Positions 36,030 through 45,209 of a stretch of 64,000 nt of DNA are shown here, piece after piece (the first letter of the stretch is position 1; each line of letters opens with the position of its first letter). This stretch comes from Capronia americana. Lineage: Eukaryota; Ascomycota; Eurotiomycetes; Chaetothyriales; Herpotrichiellaceae. The DNA lies in NCBI GenBank assembly GCA_016110215.1, contig JADWQD010000015.1, positions 930,001 through 994,000 on the forward strand, read 5' to 3'. The notes beneath the pieces were generated by a model. It was not told where the DNA came from. It saw nothing but the letters and a program-made list of their open reading frames with translations, and searched no databases. Position numbers and translations under genes: made by a program.

Positions 36030-38774
36030 ATGGCATACTTTCCGTGCCAAAATCGACCTGACAACGTGATGTTAGACGAGAACGATGGCGACGAGGCTCT
36101 GACTGACTCTAGATTTGCGGTGAGCTCTCCGGAATTATCCTTTTATTCCGATGCCCACAATCTGCGGGTGTGGAGCAGCAACGGCAACGATGCGCGCCTG
36201 GTGCTTCCGACCTCATCCGCCAAGTCGAAACGAACAACTGCCAGGAGGCGGACGGCCGATGAGAAGAATGACCTGTGTGCGGTTGCACGGTTCAAGTCGA
36301 CGCTTGCCCCCGCAGTTAACATCCTTATTCCAGACGTGGTTGTTCCCGAAGATCCTTCACAGTCGAGCTTACGTCCGAGCGCACACCATGACAACCATGA
36401 ACCCAACGACTCAGTCCACGTGGACGAACAGCGCCATCACCGTTCATTGGGGACGAGCCAAAGGGGTCATTTCGAGGATGTTATGCCCCACGCCATTGCG
36501 AACAAGGCCAACGAAGTCAACGATCACAATGTAGTACACGATGAAAAGCGAGACACGACGAGACAAGAAACCTGCCAGCTTCCTCTCGATTTTAACAAGC
36601 CTTCTATTGTCGATAAACCCCTCGCTACTCCTACCAGTGACTTCTCGAGCGAGATATCTCCAAAAGAAATTCGCCGTGACTCTACCAAGGAACTCTCATC
36701 CAGGTACCGGACACGCGCGCGACTGCCAGCGTTATTCAAGAATGATCATCTCATGCAAGCCTTACAAATCAATTCACCACACCGAGATAGAAGGGAAGTT
36801 GTGATTGAACTTGTTTATCGGATTTTATCATGCCATCATCTGAGGAAATATTTGTCGTGGCCAATGATTGATCAAAATACGGCCCGCACACCTCGAATCC
36901 CGACTGGCCCTTTTCAGCATTACTCTTCACCATGGCGACCGAAGAGCTCTGTGCCTCTTTTAGGGGTGGAAGATGCCTGGGAGACAGAATTGCAACAGTC
37001 ACTGAATTTGCGTGGTTTGCAATCAAATGAATCGGCAAGACCAGTTGGAAATGCAATTAGTGGTACCCGCGGAGACATGTCTCCCATGGATGCCTCCACA
37101 CCAATGACTTCCGAGGGTACAACGTCGACGGCTTCGTCAGCTCAGTCAACACCATCAAAGCGTCCTCACCATCGCTCAGGACGAGGCAAGAGCAACCGAG
37201 AAGACAATGACAATCCCTCAGACAATGACGAAGAGGATCATCCTTCCAAGAAGGCGCGCAGTTCTTCAGATGGCAGTTCGCCCACAGAGAAACTTCTGGC
37301 TTGCCCTTACTGGAAGTACGATCCAACTCGGTTCTCTCCGGCCAACACCTCGGAGAAGAAGTATCGGGGCTGCTCGAGTGTTTATCTCAGAGACATTGCG
37401 AGGCTGAAGCAGCACCTTTACCGCGTTCACAAGATGCCGGATTATCATTGTCAGCGATGTTTGGAGATCTTTGAAAACGAGCAGAGCCTAGAAGAGCATG
37501 TTCGAGCCCCGGTAGAACTAGCATGTGCATATCGGGAAAACATATCCTCGGAACTGTTGTCGGAGAGGCAATGTGCTCAATTGAGAAAAAGGTGGACTGG
37601 AAAGACAACAGAAGAGGCGTGGAAGTGCATATGGTCCATCATCTTTCCTCGCCTTGAACCGCCCTTGAGCATATACGCGGAAGACACTCCCGCATCAATT
37701 CAGCCAGCTCAGATGCCTGGGTTTCTGAGCGAGTTCCAGCGGCTCGCTCCATCCATGCTACATCAGATACTTATTGAAAGGTCGTCTGAAACCGAGTCTG
37801 CCGAGATGAGCTCATGGTTGCAGTCGACAGATGCACAGTCAATTCTGAGTGCCTCGATTGAGGAGCTCTTTACCCGCATCCCGTGCTCCGAGAACAGTCA
37901 ACCTACGTCCCAGACACCTCCAATCAACACCACAACCTCCTTCTCTCCCGAGCTTCCCGACTTTGGCGATCTGCTCAACTTCGATATATTTGACGAAGCT
38001 CCTAGTGACCCAAATCCTGGTCCTTCAGGAGCCAGTACTGGCGATTCCGAGGGCCCGCTCAAGGAAAAGCCAGAGAGCATAGAATCGGTTTTGAATCGGA
38101 CTCATCCGGTCGATGACAGTTTCTTGCTCCCAAAGCCGGCAGACACACCTGTCAAAACTCATATCCGAGTTGAAACTCAAACACCAACCAAGGTTTCTAG
38201 ACCGATCCAGCCAGCGATCCAACGCAACCGATCACCACCACGTAACGACAAGGGCCAAATGTTCTGCGACCACATCGACTGTCGGGACAAAACTGTTCAG
38301 ACGTTTAGGAGAGCCTGTGAATGGAACAAACATATGGACAGGCACGAGAGGCCTTACAAGTGTCAGGAACCGGGATGCGAGTCGGGACCGGGATTCACCT
38401 ATTCAGGCGGACTTCTGAAACACCACCGCGAGGTTCATAGGATGCACCTCCCGACGAGGGGGCCAGTCCTCTTCTGCACTTACCCCCACTGCAATCGAAG
38501 TTCAGGAACAGGTTTTACAAGGAGGGAAAACCTCCAAGAGCACATTCGGCGAAGGCACTCTGAGAATCCATCTGAAAGTGGCTCTAGTACAGCCGTTTCA
38601 ACAGGCGCCCTATGGTCTGTGGATGTTTCTCACGGTAGCGAAAACACTTGTGACCCTCGACAACTTTTAATGAACGCACCAGCGGCGCCGGTACCGGGAG
38701 TCTTCGTCGATCCTCCGGACTTGGGAGTCGACCCACCAGACAGTCAAGAGACACCTGTTTGGCATCCTCGGTGA
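36030..38774 (+). CDS. C2H2-type zinc-finger protein, likely transcription regulator
   Basis: A single-exon protein of 914 residues if it starts at the ATG 36030 (ACCATGGCA context). An in-frame start at 35952 would add an unlikely hydrophobic leader. The first 420 residues are polar and disordered, ending in an acidic/Ser-rich nuclear-type stretch. A cysteine/histidine-rich module at about residues 424-505 starts with CPYWKYDPTRF and includes HLYRVHKMPDYHCQRC. This is the atypical finger pair often seen in filamentous fungi. A C-terminal group of three C2H2-like fingers lies at about 746-860: CDHIDC…H-x3-H, YKCQEPGCESGPGF…H-x4-H and FCTYPHCNRSSGTGF…H-x4-H. Nuclear DNA binding is inferred. 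Targets are unknown. Confidence 0.88.
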   Translation: MAYFPCQNRPDNVMLDENDGDEALTDSRFAVSSPELSFYSDAHNLRVWSSNGNDARLVLPTSSAKSKRTTARRRTADEKNDLCAVARFKSTLAPAVNILIPDVVVPEDPSQSSLRPSAHHDNHEPNDSVHVDEQRHHRSLGTSQRGHFEDVMPHAIANKANEVNDHNVVHDEKRDTTRQETCQLPLDFNKPSIVDKPLATPTSDFSSEISPKEIRRDSTKELSSRYRTRARLPALFKNDHLMQALQINSPHRDRREVVIELVYRILSCHHLRKYLSWPMIDQNTARTPRIPTGPFQHYSSPWRPKSSVPLLGVEDAWETELQQSLNLRGLQSNESARPVGNAISGTRGDMSPMDASTPMTSEGTTSTASSAQSTPSKRPHHRSGRGKSNREDNDNPSDNDEEDHPSKKARSSSDGSSPTEKLLACPYWKYDPTRFSPANTSEKKYRGCSSVYLRDIARLKQHLYRVHKMPDYHCQRCLEIFENEQSLEEHVRAPVELACAYRENISSELLSERQCAQLRKRWTGKTTEEAWKCIWSIIFPRLEPPLSIYAEDTPASIQPAQMPGFLSEFQRLAPSMLHQILIERSSETESAEMSSWLQSTDAQSILSASIEELFTRIPCSENSQPTSQTPPINTTTSFSPELPDFGDLLNFDIFDEAPSDPNPGPSGASTGDSEGPLKEKPESIESVLNRTHPVDDSFLLPKPADTPVKTHIRVETQTPTKVSRPIQPAIQRNRSPPRNDKGQMFCDHIDCRDKTVQTFRRACEWNKHMDRHERPYKCQEPGCESGPGFTYSGGLLKHHREVHRMHLPTRGPVLFCTYPHCNRSSGTGFTRRENLQEHIRRRHSENPSESGSSTAVSTGALWSVDVSHGSENTCDPRQLLMNAPAAPVPGVFVDPPDLGVDPPDSQETPVWHPR

Positions 38775-39189
38775 AAGATGCCAATTCTAAAATCTCGGCC
38801 ATTTCTACACGGAGACCGATCGAGCCGTTATCGACCAGCCACAGGCTATCCACCAGCATAGGCCAATGCGCCAATCGGTCCTTGGGGGTATCTGGTGCCT
38901 GCAGATTGCCGAGATTGCTCCCCAGAGCCTAATAACCGCAGCGACTAGCACGCGCTCATCGCCCCCAATCTCGACGTAGCGGCTGCAGCCCATGACATCA
39001 CCTGGCATTTGGCATTCATGTCCTGTTCCAAGTTTTCGAGACGCGCACGGAGTACGGAGTATCGCGTTGATAATCTCGATCTCTCCTACACAGTTTCGAC
39101 GATGCCAGCTTCATCTTGTCTGAGTACGCTGTCTGCGTGCATCGCAGTACCGCCAGCCCGTGAAAGCCACAGACTCACATAGCTCTGGA
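38775..39189. other. Intergenic region with near copies of the dispersed motif
   Basis: Promoter of the DUF2985 gene. ACGGAGTACGGAGTAT at 39047-39062 holds two overlapping near copies of the GTACGGAGTAC motif about 130 nt before the ATG. Confidence 0.5.
39052..39062. repeat. Dispersed 11-bp motif, near copy (10/11)
   Basis: GTACGGAGTAT, differing from the exact motif at the last base and overlapping another partial copy just upstream. Confidence 0.5.
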
Positions 39190-41077
39190 ATGGACCGCTT
39201 GCGTGATGCTATCCACGTCGCGTCTCTAAGGTTAGGACGTAGCGCCCCAGCTGCAGTAGCCACCGAAAATGCATCGCCGCAAGATGCTGCTAGGACCGCG
39301 AGGCGACCGCCGCCCGAGGAACCGGCATCGAGTCATCCTCCGGCCTTACAAGACGAGCCAAATTCTGGCGTGAGACAAATGCTCGCTGCGAGGGACGACA
39401 ATCTCTATCTCCCCAGCATTCGACTCCTTCGTCACAGAAATAATGCCCCGAGGCCTGAAGCGAACATTGGGGCAATCCACGACTATGCCGCGAACCCTAG
39501 AGAAGCAGACCGGTCCGATAACGGACGACTAGGAAACTGGTGGAACAAAACTCGTCAGTCATTGGGCTTCTGGCGCAGAGAGGGAGATTCTTTCCAGTCT
39601 GAAGGGGACTACGATGCAGATATGGTCGACACACTCGACGCTTTCGGTACGTATCCTATCGCTATGGGGCCGTCGAAGACTTTCTGTGCTCACCAGTAGC
39701 CGTCAGATCCTGAGGTTCAGACTCTCATATCTCTGACCAACGTTCAAAACTCGCTTTTCGTGCCCAACCTTGGCAGATATGTGAATCGAAGACCGACATT
39801 CTCACTTACTCGCTTTTTGCAAGATGTTGAACAGAAATTGAAGCCGGGAGAGAAGGACAAGCAGGTGCAGGAAACCCCACCGAAGATAGCACGCCCTGCA
39901 CCAATATACCGAGCTCCTACCGGTGGCACGATCAACTCCAGGCTCAGTGATTCCCGGTATGCGGTACTTCCCGAGGGAGTGTCATTGTCAGGGTGGACGC
40001 ATCAAGATCGATTGGAGCTCAATGATCATGTTCGACATATGCTTCACTCACGCCGGTCGAAATTCAAAAGGTCCATGAAAGGGTTTATGCAATATGTCCG
40101 CCAACGTGAGCCTGTCCACCTCGATCGCAAGTCGGCACCTGCTAACTTTGAAATCGTAGCTCTGGGCTTCTGCATCACACTCTATGCCACGTTGATCACG
40201 CTTTTTGGCTTGGCCTGGGTTCTCTTCCTCATCGGTACGCCATTAGAGCTCTTCCCAAACCTATGTGCACTCACTGATCAAAACACCGAACACAGGCTGG
40301 ATCAACGTCGGTGGGAAGCAACTGTATATCATCAACGTGATTGACAATGTCCTTGTCGCACTCTTCGCCATCGTCGGCGATGGCCTTGCCCCTTTCCGGG
40401 CTGTCGACACGTATCATATGATCTTCATTGCGCACTACCATCACCTCACATGGTCAACCCGCAAGAAGCATAACATGCCCAACCTGAACAACCACAACGA
40501 CCTTCCTACCGAGATGCCGCCGCCCGCAGTTCCCAAGCCCAAACCACGGCGCCGTGATCGAGTGCTGAACAAAGCAGCCGCAAAACTCCACCTGAGAAAA
40601 CGATTCGGCGTAACAGAGGACCTGGAAGACCCGGGCGAGTATAGCGTACTCACCTACAAGCAGCAGCGACGCTTGGACCACCATGCCGCCAAGTTCAACA
40701 AATCGCACACGTTCTACAAACCGCACGAGACGGAAACGCACCACGCGTTCCCCCTGCGGCTGCTGGTCGCCATCGTCGTTCTATTGGACTGTCACTCCCT
40801 CCTGCAGATCGCCCTGGGCACCGTCACATGGAGCATTGACTACCACCGACGGCCCTTTGCGTTGACGACGGTCATCCTGTGTTGTTCCATTACTTGCAAT
40901 GCCACGGCAGGACTGCTGATTTGGATCGGCGACCGCAAGACACGCAAGAACGATGTATTGGAGCGCATCAATCGGCAGGAGTTGACACAGGAGGCGATGC
41001 GGAAGATGGAGATGGAGAAGATGGAGAAGATGGACAAACGCTGGGTAAGCGAGGATAGAGACGGTCAGGTCAAGTAG
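39190..41077 (+). CDS. DUF2985-family membrane protein
   Basis: A fungal integral membrane protein of 588 residues in exons 39190-39646, 39707-40234 and 40296-41077 (introns GTACGT…CGTCAG and GTACGC…CACAG). The N-terminal half is polar. The first hydrophobic segment (ALGFCITLYATLITLFGLAWVLFLI) ends at intron 2. It is followed by the family signature GWINVGGKQLYIINVIDNVL and LFAIVGDGLAPFRAVDTYHM with IFIAHYHHLTW. A basic segment with nuclear-localisation-like runs comes next. Two further helices follow (LLVAIVVLLDCHSLLQIALG and TTVILCCSITCNATAGLLIW). The tail carries a MEMEKMEKM repeat encoded by GAGATG/GAGAAG units. Function of the family is not known. Confidence 0.9.
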
Positions 41078-41200
41078 TAGCGGGCTAGTATTACTCTATC
41101 TACATATCGTCCTGCGCTCCTATTCTACAATACCAACTTATCCGCCACCGCTGCCGCCGCCGCATTTACTCCCGCGCTAGTGATCACTCACTCCTTAGCC

Positions 41201-41282
41201 AATTCAATTCAATTCAATTCAATTCAATTCAATTCAATTCAATTCAATTCAATTCAATTCAATTCAATTCAATTCAATTCAA
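41201..41282. repeat. (AATTC)n pentanucleotide microsatellite, left side of gap
   Basis: About 16 perfect AATTC units run straight into a block of Ns. The sequence resumes with one AATTC unit at 41381, so the array is probably longer than shown. Confidence 0.97.
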
Positions 41283-41380
41283 NNNNNNNNNNNNNNNNNN
41301 NNNNNNNNNNNNNNNNNNNNNNNNNNNNNNNNNNNNNNNNNNNNNNNNNNNNNNNNNNNNNNNNNNNNNNNNNNNNNNNN
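41283..41380. other. Assembly gap (98 N)
   Basis: An unresolved block inside the AATTC array. Its true length is unknown. Confidence 0.98.
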
Positions 41381-41513
41381 AATTCGCTTCCCCTCCCGCT
41401 CCTATGTATGTATGTATTAGGAAACAGGCTTCAGGCTTCGCACAGCAAATCAATACTAATAGGGGACGATCGGAGTCCTGTAGCGCGCCGCCATACTCGA
41501 CAAGAAGCGCTTT

Positions 41514-41515
<2 letters not shown>

Positions 41516-41575
<60 letters not shown>
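41516..41575. repeat. (CT)30 dinucleotide microsatellite
   Basis: Thirty uninterrupted CT units in the convergent intergenic region between the DUF2985 and MFS genes. Confidence 0.97.
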
Positions 41576-41578
<3 letters not shown>

Positions 41579-42063
41579 TTTTCCTGGCCTCGTCATAAAA
41601 GAGACCCGGTCCCTCGGGAATCTGATTCGAAGGTTCTACATAGTTGGCTGGCATTCTAACATAAACTGATGGAGAAGAAGGTTGGAGATTGAAGGTTGAA
41701 GGTTGACGGACGGCCAAGGTATGTAGTACGTATACACACTACACAAACCGATGGAGAAGAAGACTGAAGTCCAAGGTCATGTAGTACGTATGTATGTATA
41801 TACTCGGTATGTATGTAAACCTCATGAGAGCTTGCAACCAAGACCCACATACATATATATATCCCTTTGACCGGTCTTTGTTACTGTGGTGGTGGTGGTG
41901 GTGGTGATGGTGGTGGTTCAGGTCGTTCCATAGTTTACGTTGTATAGACATTTCATTTCATCTCCCATCATCATCATCACCCTTGACGAGGCTGTCCCAT
42001 CTCATCATGTCATGCGGTACTACTTACTGTAGGCGTCACCGCTACATTGCTGGCTACTATTAT
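41576..42063. other. Convergent intergenic region with further short repeats
   Basis: 3' flank of the minus-strand MFS gene. It contains scattered GTAT-type repeats and two similar segments ('gatggagaagaag…' at about 41668 and 41750, each followed by a GTAGTACGTAT-like string). No gene was seen. Confidence 0.5.
41887..41917. repeat. (TGG)n imperfect trinucleotide repeat
   Basis: About ten TGG/TGA units, followed near 41967 by a short CAT repeat. Confidence 0.85.
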
Positions 42064-44210
42064 TTATTGACTGATAGGACCTGCCGCGGGCGCAATCGCA
42101 ACAGCGTCAAAGCTTATTCGTTTCCTGTCTGTTTCAGCAGCGGCGGCATGCACGTTCCTTCTGGTATCAGAGCTTTGTGCTTCAGACTCGGCGACGTCGA
42201 TACCAGCCCTCCTTTTTGCGTCGATCCGCTTATCTCGCCAGAGCAGGACTTGAATCAGAGCCGTCCACAGGACTGCGCGAAAAGAGGAGACTTGGTTAGC
42301 TCCGGAGCTTGCTTGCGGCCATATCGACTTGTGGGAAAGGGGATAGGATATATAAGAAGGGGCTTTTTCTGTAAAAGACTTACTGAGAAGAATTTGGAGG
42401 ACAAGCGACCATGTATACCCCTTTCTTGCGGCCGGGAAGTCGACCGTCTTCCAGACGAAATTGGGCGCCACAGCCTGGACGACATAAGCAAAGTCGTTGC
42501 CTGCCGCCACGAGCAATGCCCGCTTCTCGGTGTCGCTAGAGCATATTTCGTTAATCCAGCTCAGGATGAGTGGGCCGGCTCCGAATCCGAGCTGACTGAG
42601 CCAGTACACGACCTTGCGACCGTCGACGTCGGTGTAGAGCGGCATTTGGCGAAGAACGATGCTGAAGATCAACTGCAATTTCATGTCAGCACACATCATT
42701 CTAACACTCGCGCCGGGATCGGGCGCCATGTACGTACGTTGATAACGGCCCCTGCATAGATGAAAGGCCAACGTCGACCTCGAAGGGGGCCGTCGGAAAG
42801 CCACCCCCATACGAAAGCCATGCCGATGAATATACCGATTGTCACATTAGGCACTGCAACCGTCTTGTTAGTGCGGAGACTCTGTCACAGATGGCACCAG
42901 GGAAGACTCACGATAGTTGATTTCCGGAATCGTGAAAGACGTGCCTGGCACTGGGTAAGGTTTCTTGTTGAAGCTCTTCAGCCAGTAGCCCATGGCCGGT
43001 TGATATCCGCCGTTGTTCCAGATGACATACAGCATCGCTGTAATCTGGTTGTTAGCGCGAAGAACCAAGGGGAATGGATGGACAACAAGAGATGGTACGC
43101 ACGGAGGATATATGTATGCCAACTGAACAGAAGCCTCTTGAATTTGGGCCACGTCCAGGGCTCCTTGCCAGCGCGGCCGATCGCCTTCATGCGCTTCACT
43201 GAAAGCTCATGCTCCGCTTGCGTTGTCCACCACGTCTTGTTGTCGTCTTGCGGCAGGTTCGGGAAGAAAATATAGCCTGAGACCGCGAGAGGGAGCGTGA
43301 TGATGCCGTCGATGATGAACAGCCAACGCCAGCCTGCTCTGCCGTGGACCCCGTCGAGGCCAGTATATGCTGCAGCTTGCAGGAACCCGCTGAAGAGTTG
43401 CCCCATTGAACCGGCCAGCCAGAAGATCATGGCTCGCTTGCCGAGTTCACGTGGAGTGTACCAACTACCGAGAAGGTAATGGATACCAGGATAGAAACCA
43501 GATCTGGGGTTTGGAACAAGGGGTGAGTGACCAAACACACACAAAGACATGATCCCCGGGGAGGAAATGGTGTACTTACTCAAACAAGCCAACCAGGAAT
43601 CTCAGGGCATAGAGCGACTTGTAAGATTGCACCGCGGATGTGGCAATGGTTGCGATTCCCCACCCTACTTCGAGCTGTGATTGCAAGGGTCGTAAGCAGA
43701 ATTTTCGGACACGAGGAGTTAGAACTCACTTACCGTCGGGATGACGATGCGCGGCGACAGTCTCGTCAAGAGCAGATTCGACGGAATCTGGCCTATAACA
43801 TAGCCCACGGTCCAGATCGACGTGCTTGTCACAAGTTGGTTTCCAAACATCGAAAGATCCTCCTCCATGCCACTCAGGAATGCATTGGTGACGTTGTATT
43901 GATCGAGGTTCTTGAGGAAGTAGCCGATCTATGAAGTCGCATCAGCCATTGAAATCACGGAGCATAAGAGCCATTGCGAAGGAGCGAGGGAGGAATCTGA
44001 TCTTACCGAAGCAAAAGTCAACACAAATGCGTCGACCTTGAACAATAGCCATCGCTCATCCTTGGGGAGCTCCCATGTATCCCATACATAGCCTTTCCAT
44101 GTCGAGATGGGCTTCACAATGAATTCCTGCGAGCTGTCGGCAGAGTCTGAGGACCTGGCTTCGACGTCCACTGTGGCCAGAGCAACCTTCTGCTCTGCTG
44201 CCTTGCCCAT
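42064..44210 (-). CDS. MFS anion:cation symporter (pantothenate/allantoate group)
   Basis: A 12-helix carrier of 544 residues built from eight exons: 44210-44007, 43928-43734, 43674-43580, 43503-43103, 43037-42912, 42853-42738, 42672-42384 and 42272-42064. All junctions keep phase. Family features include WKGYVWDTWELPKDERWLLFK before helix 1 and the segment IGYFLKNLDQYNVTNAFLSG. Further ones are WTVGYVIGQIPSNLLLTR, ESGFYPGIHYLLGSWYTP and RWLFIIDGIITLPLAV. The second half continues with YILPMLYVIWNNGGYQP and FVWGWLSDGPLRGRRWPFI. Most donors are GTAAGT, GTGAGT or GTACGT. The last intron (42383-42273, 111 nt) is a multiple of three without stops, so retention would insert 37 residues in frame. 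Such carriers import vitamins or organic anions. The substrate here is unknown. Confidence 0.92.
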
Positions 44211-44933
44211 GACGACTGATCAAACAGGTTCCACCGACAGCTGTCGTGCGCAGAAGAAAATAAACACGAAAAGCCTCTTCTAACTCGACCGGACCGGGCC
44301 ATGATATCTTGATCGTCCATCCCATTTCTTATACAATATTTTCCCGGCTGGTCGGTTGCGTTCGCGGCAGTCAACATGTGCGAAGCACGCAATCCTGGCC
44401 TTGGATGTTGAACACCGCGAACCGAAATCCTACCTATTGGCTTGAGATAAGATCCTAGTTTGCTCAGATCCTGCATGCACCTGCTTCTCTTTCCGCGAGA
44501 AAGGTGTTCGAGGTGCGGGCCGGCCAGTATTCGCCATACTTGACTAAGATTAGACCATTATTATACCATTCTTTCTCGCACACAACATATTACAAAGCGC
44601 ACTCCTCCAAAAGTCATAGCACGACCTGTCGCTATCAACCGCACAGTCATGCCACTCCTTATGTTTCTGGAGCCGCCCGTCTATCAAAGGCTGAACGGCG
44701 CTCACGGCATGACTTAAAACCGGGACATTACCGCCAAGGCCGCGGTGGATGATGCGGAGTATCCTGGCGGCTATCACGTATCTTCGCTCGATGCACTGCG
44801 CTAGAGGCGACGTGGGAAAATGCTCGCGTGGGACATCTGGAGAGTGTTCATCGGTGAGGTTGATGAAGAAGCGCCGCGACAGGAGACACTATAGGATACT
44901 CCGTCACGTGTCGGATTAAAGGGCCTACACGGC
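44211..44933. other. Intergenic region with no intact gene
   Basis: Promoter of the MFS gene, then a stretch of degraded-looking sequence before the lactonase relic. No supported reading frame. Confidence 0.5.
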
Positions 44934-45117
44934 CACGGGGCCATCCGCCTGGTCGACGACACCATCGACAAGCCCAACGGCATTGCCTTCCCCCCCCGAC
45001 AGTTCGACGCGCTACATCACCGAGACGGGTGCCCTGATGGGGAGCATCGACCCGGCGGGCGAGAGGCTGGACACGCTGTGGATGCTGGGCATCAGGGGCA
45101 TCAGGAGGGTGCGGTAG
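44934..45117 (+). pseudogene. Relic of an SMP-30/gluconolactonase-like gene
   Basis: A short fragment with the hallmark of the SMP-30/gluconolactonase (LRE) family, which hydrolyses lactones in a six-bladed propeller. It reads AIRLVDDTIDKPNGIAF in one frame up to a run of eight C (44990-44997). One frame over it continues as PDSSTRYITETGALMGSIDP and ends at a TAG at 45115. In intact homologues these are one continuous strand pair (KPNGIAFSPD…YVTDTG-like). The flanking sequence gives no further propeller blades, so this is a fragment of a lost gene, not a simple frameshift in a complete one. It lies between an MFS carrier and a HET gene. Confidence 0.7.
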
Positions 45118-45209
45118 AACATTACGGGCCAGGTGCCTAGGTAGGTGACAAAGACACCGGGTGTCGTGGTGGTGCGATGCGGGTGTGCAGTCCGTAGCTT
45201 GTCTCATCC

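Noticed and set aside
44719..44800. Extension of the lactonase relic upstream in a GGYHVSSLDALR frame
   Set aside because: The segment does not match propeller-blade motifs and ends in a stop; linking it to the relic would be guesswork.
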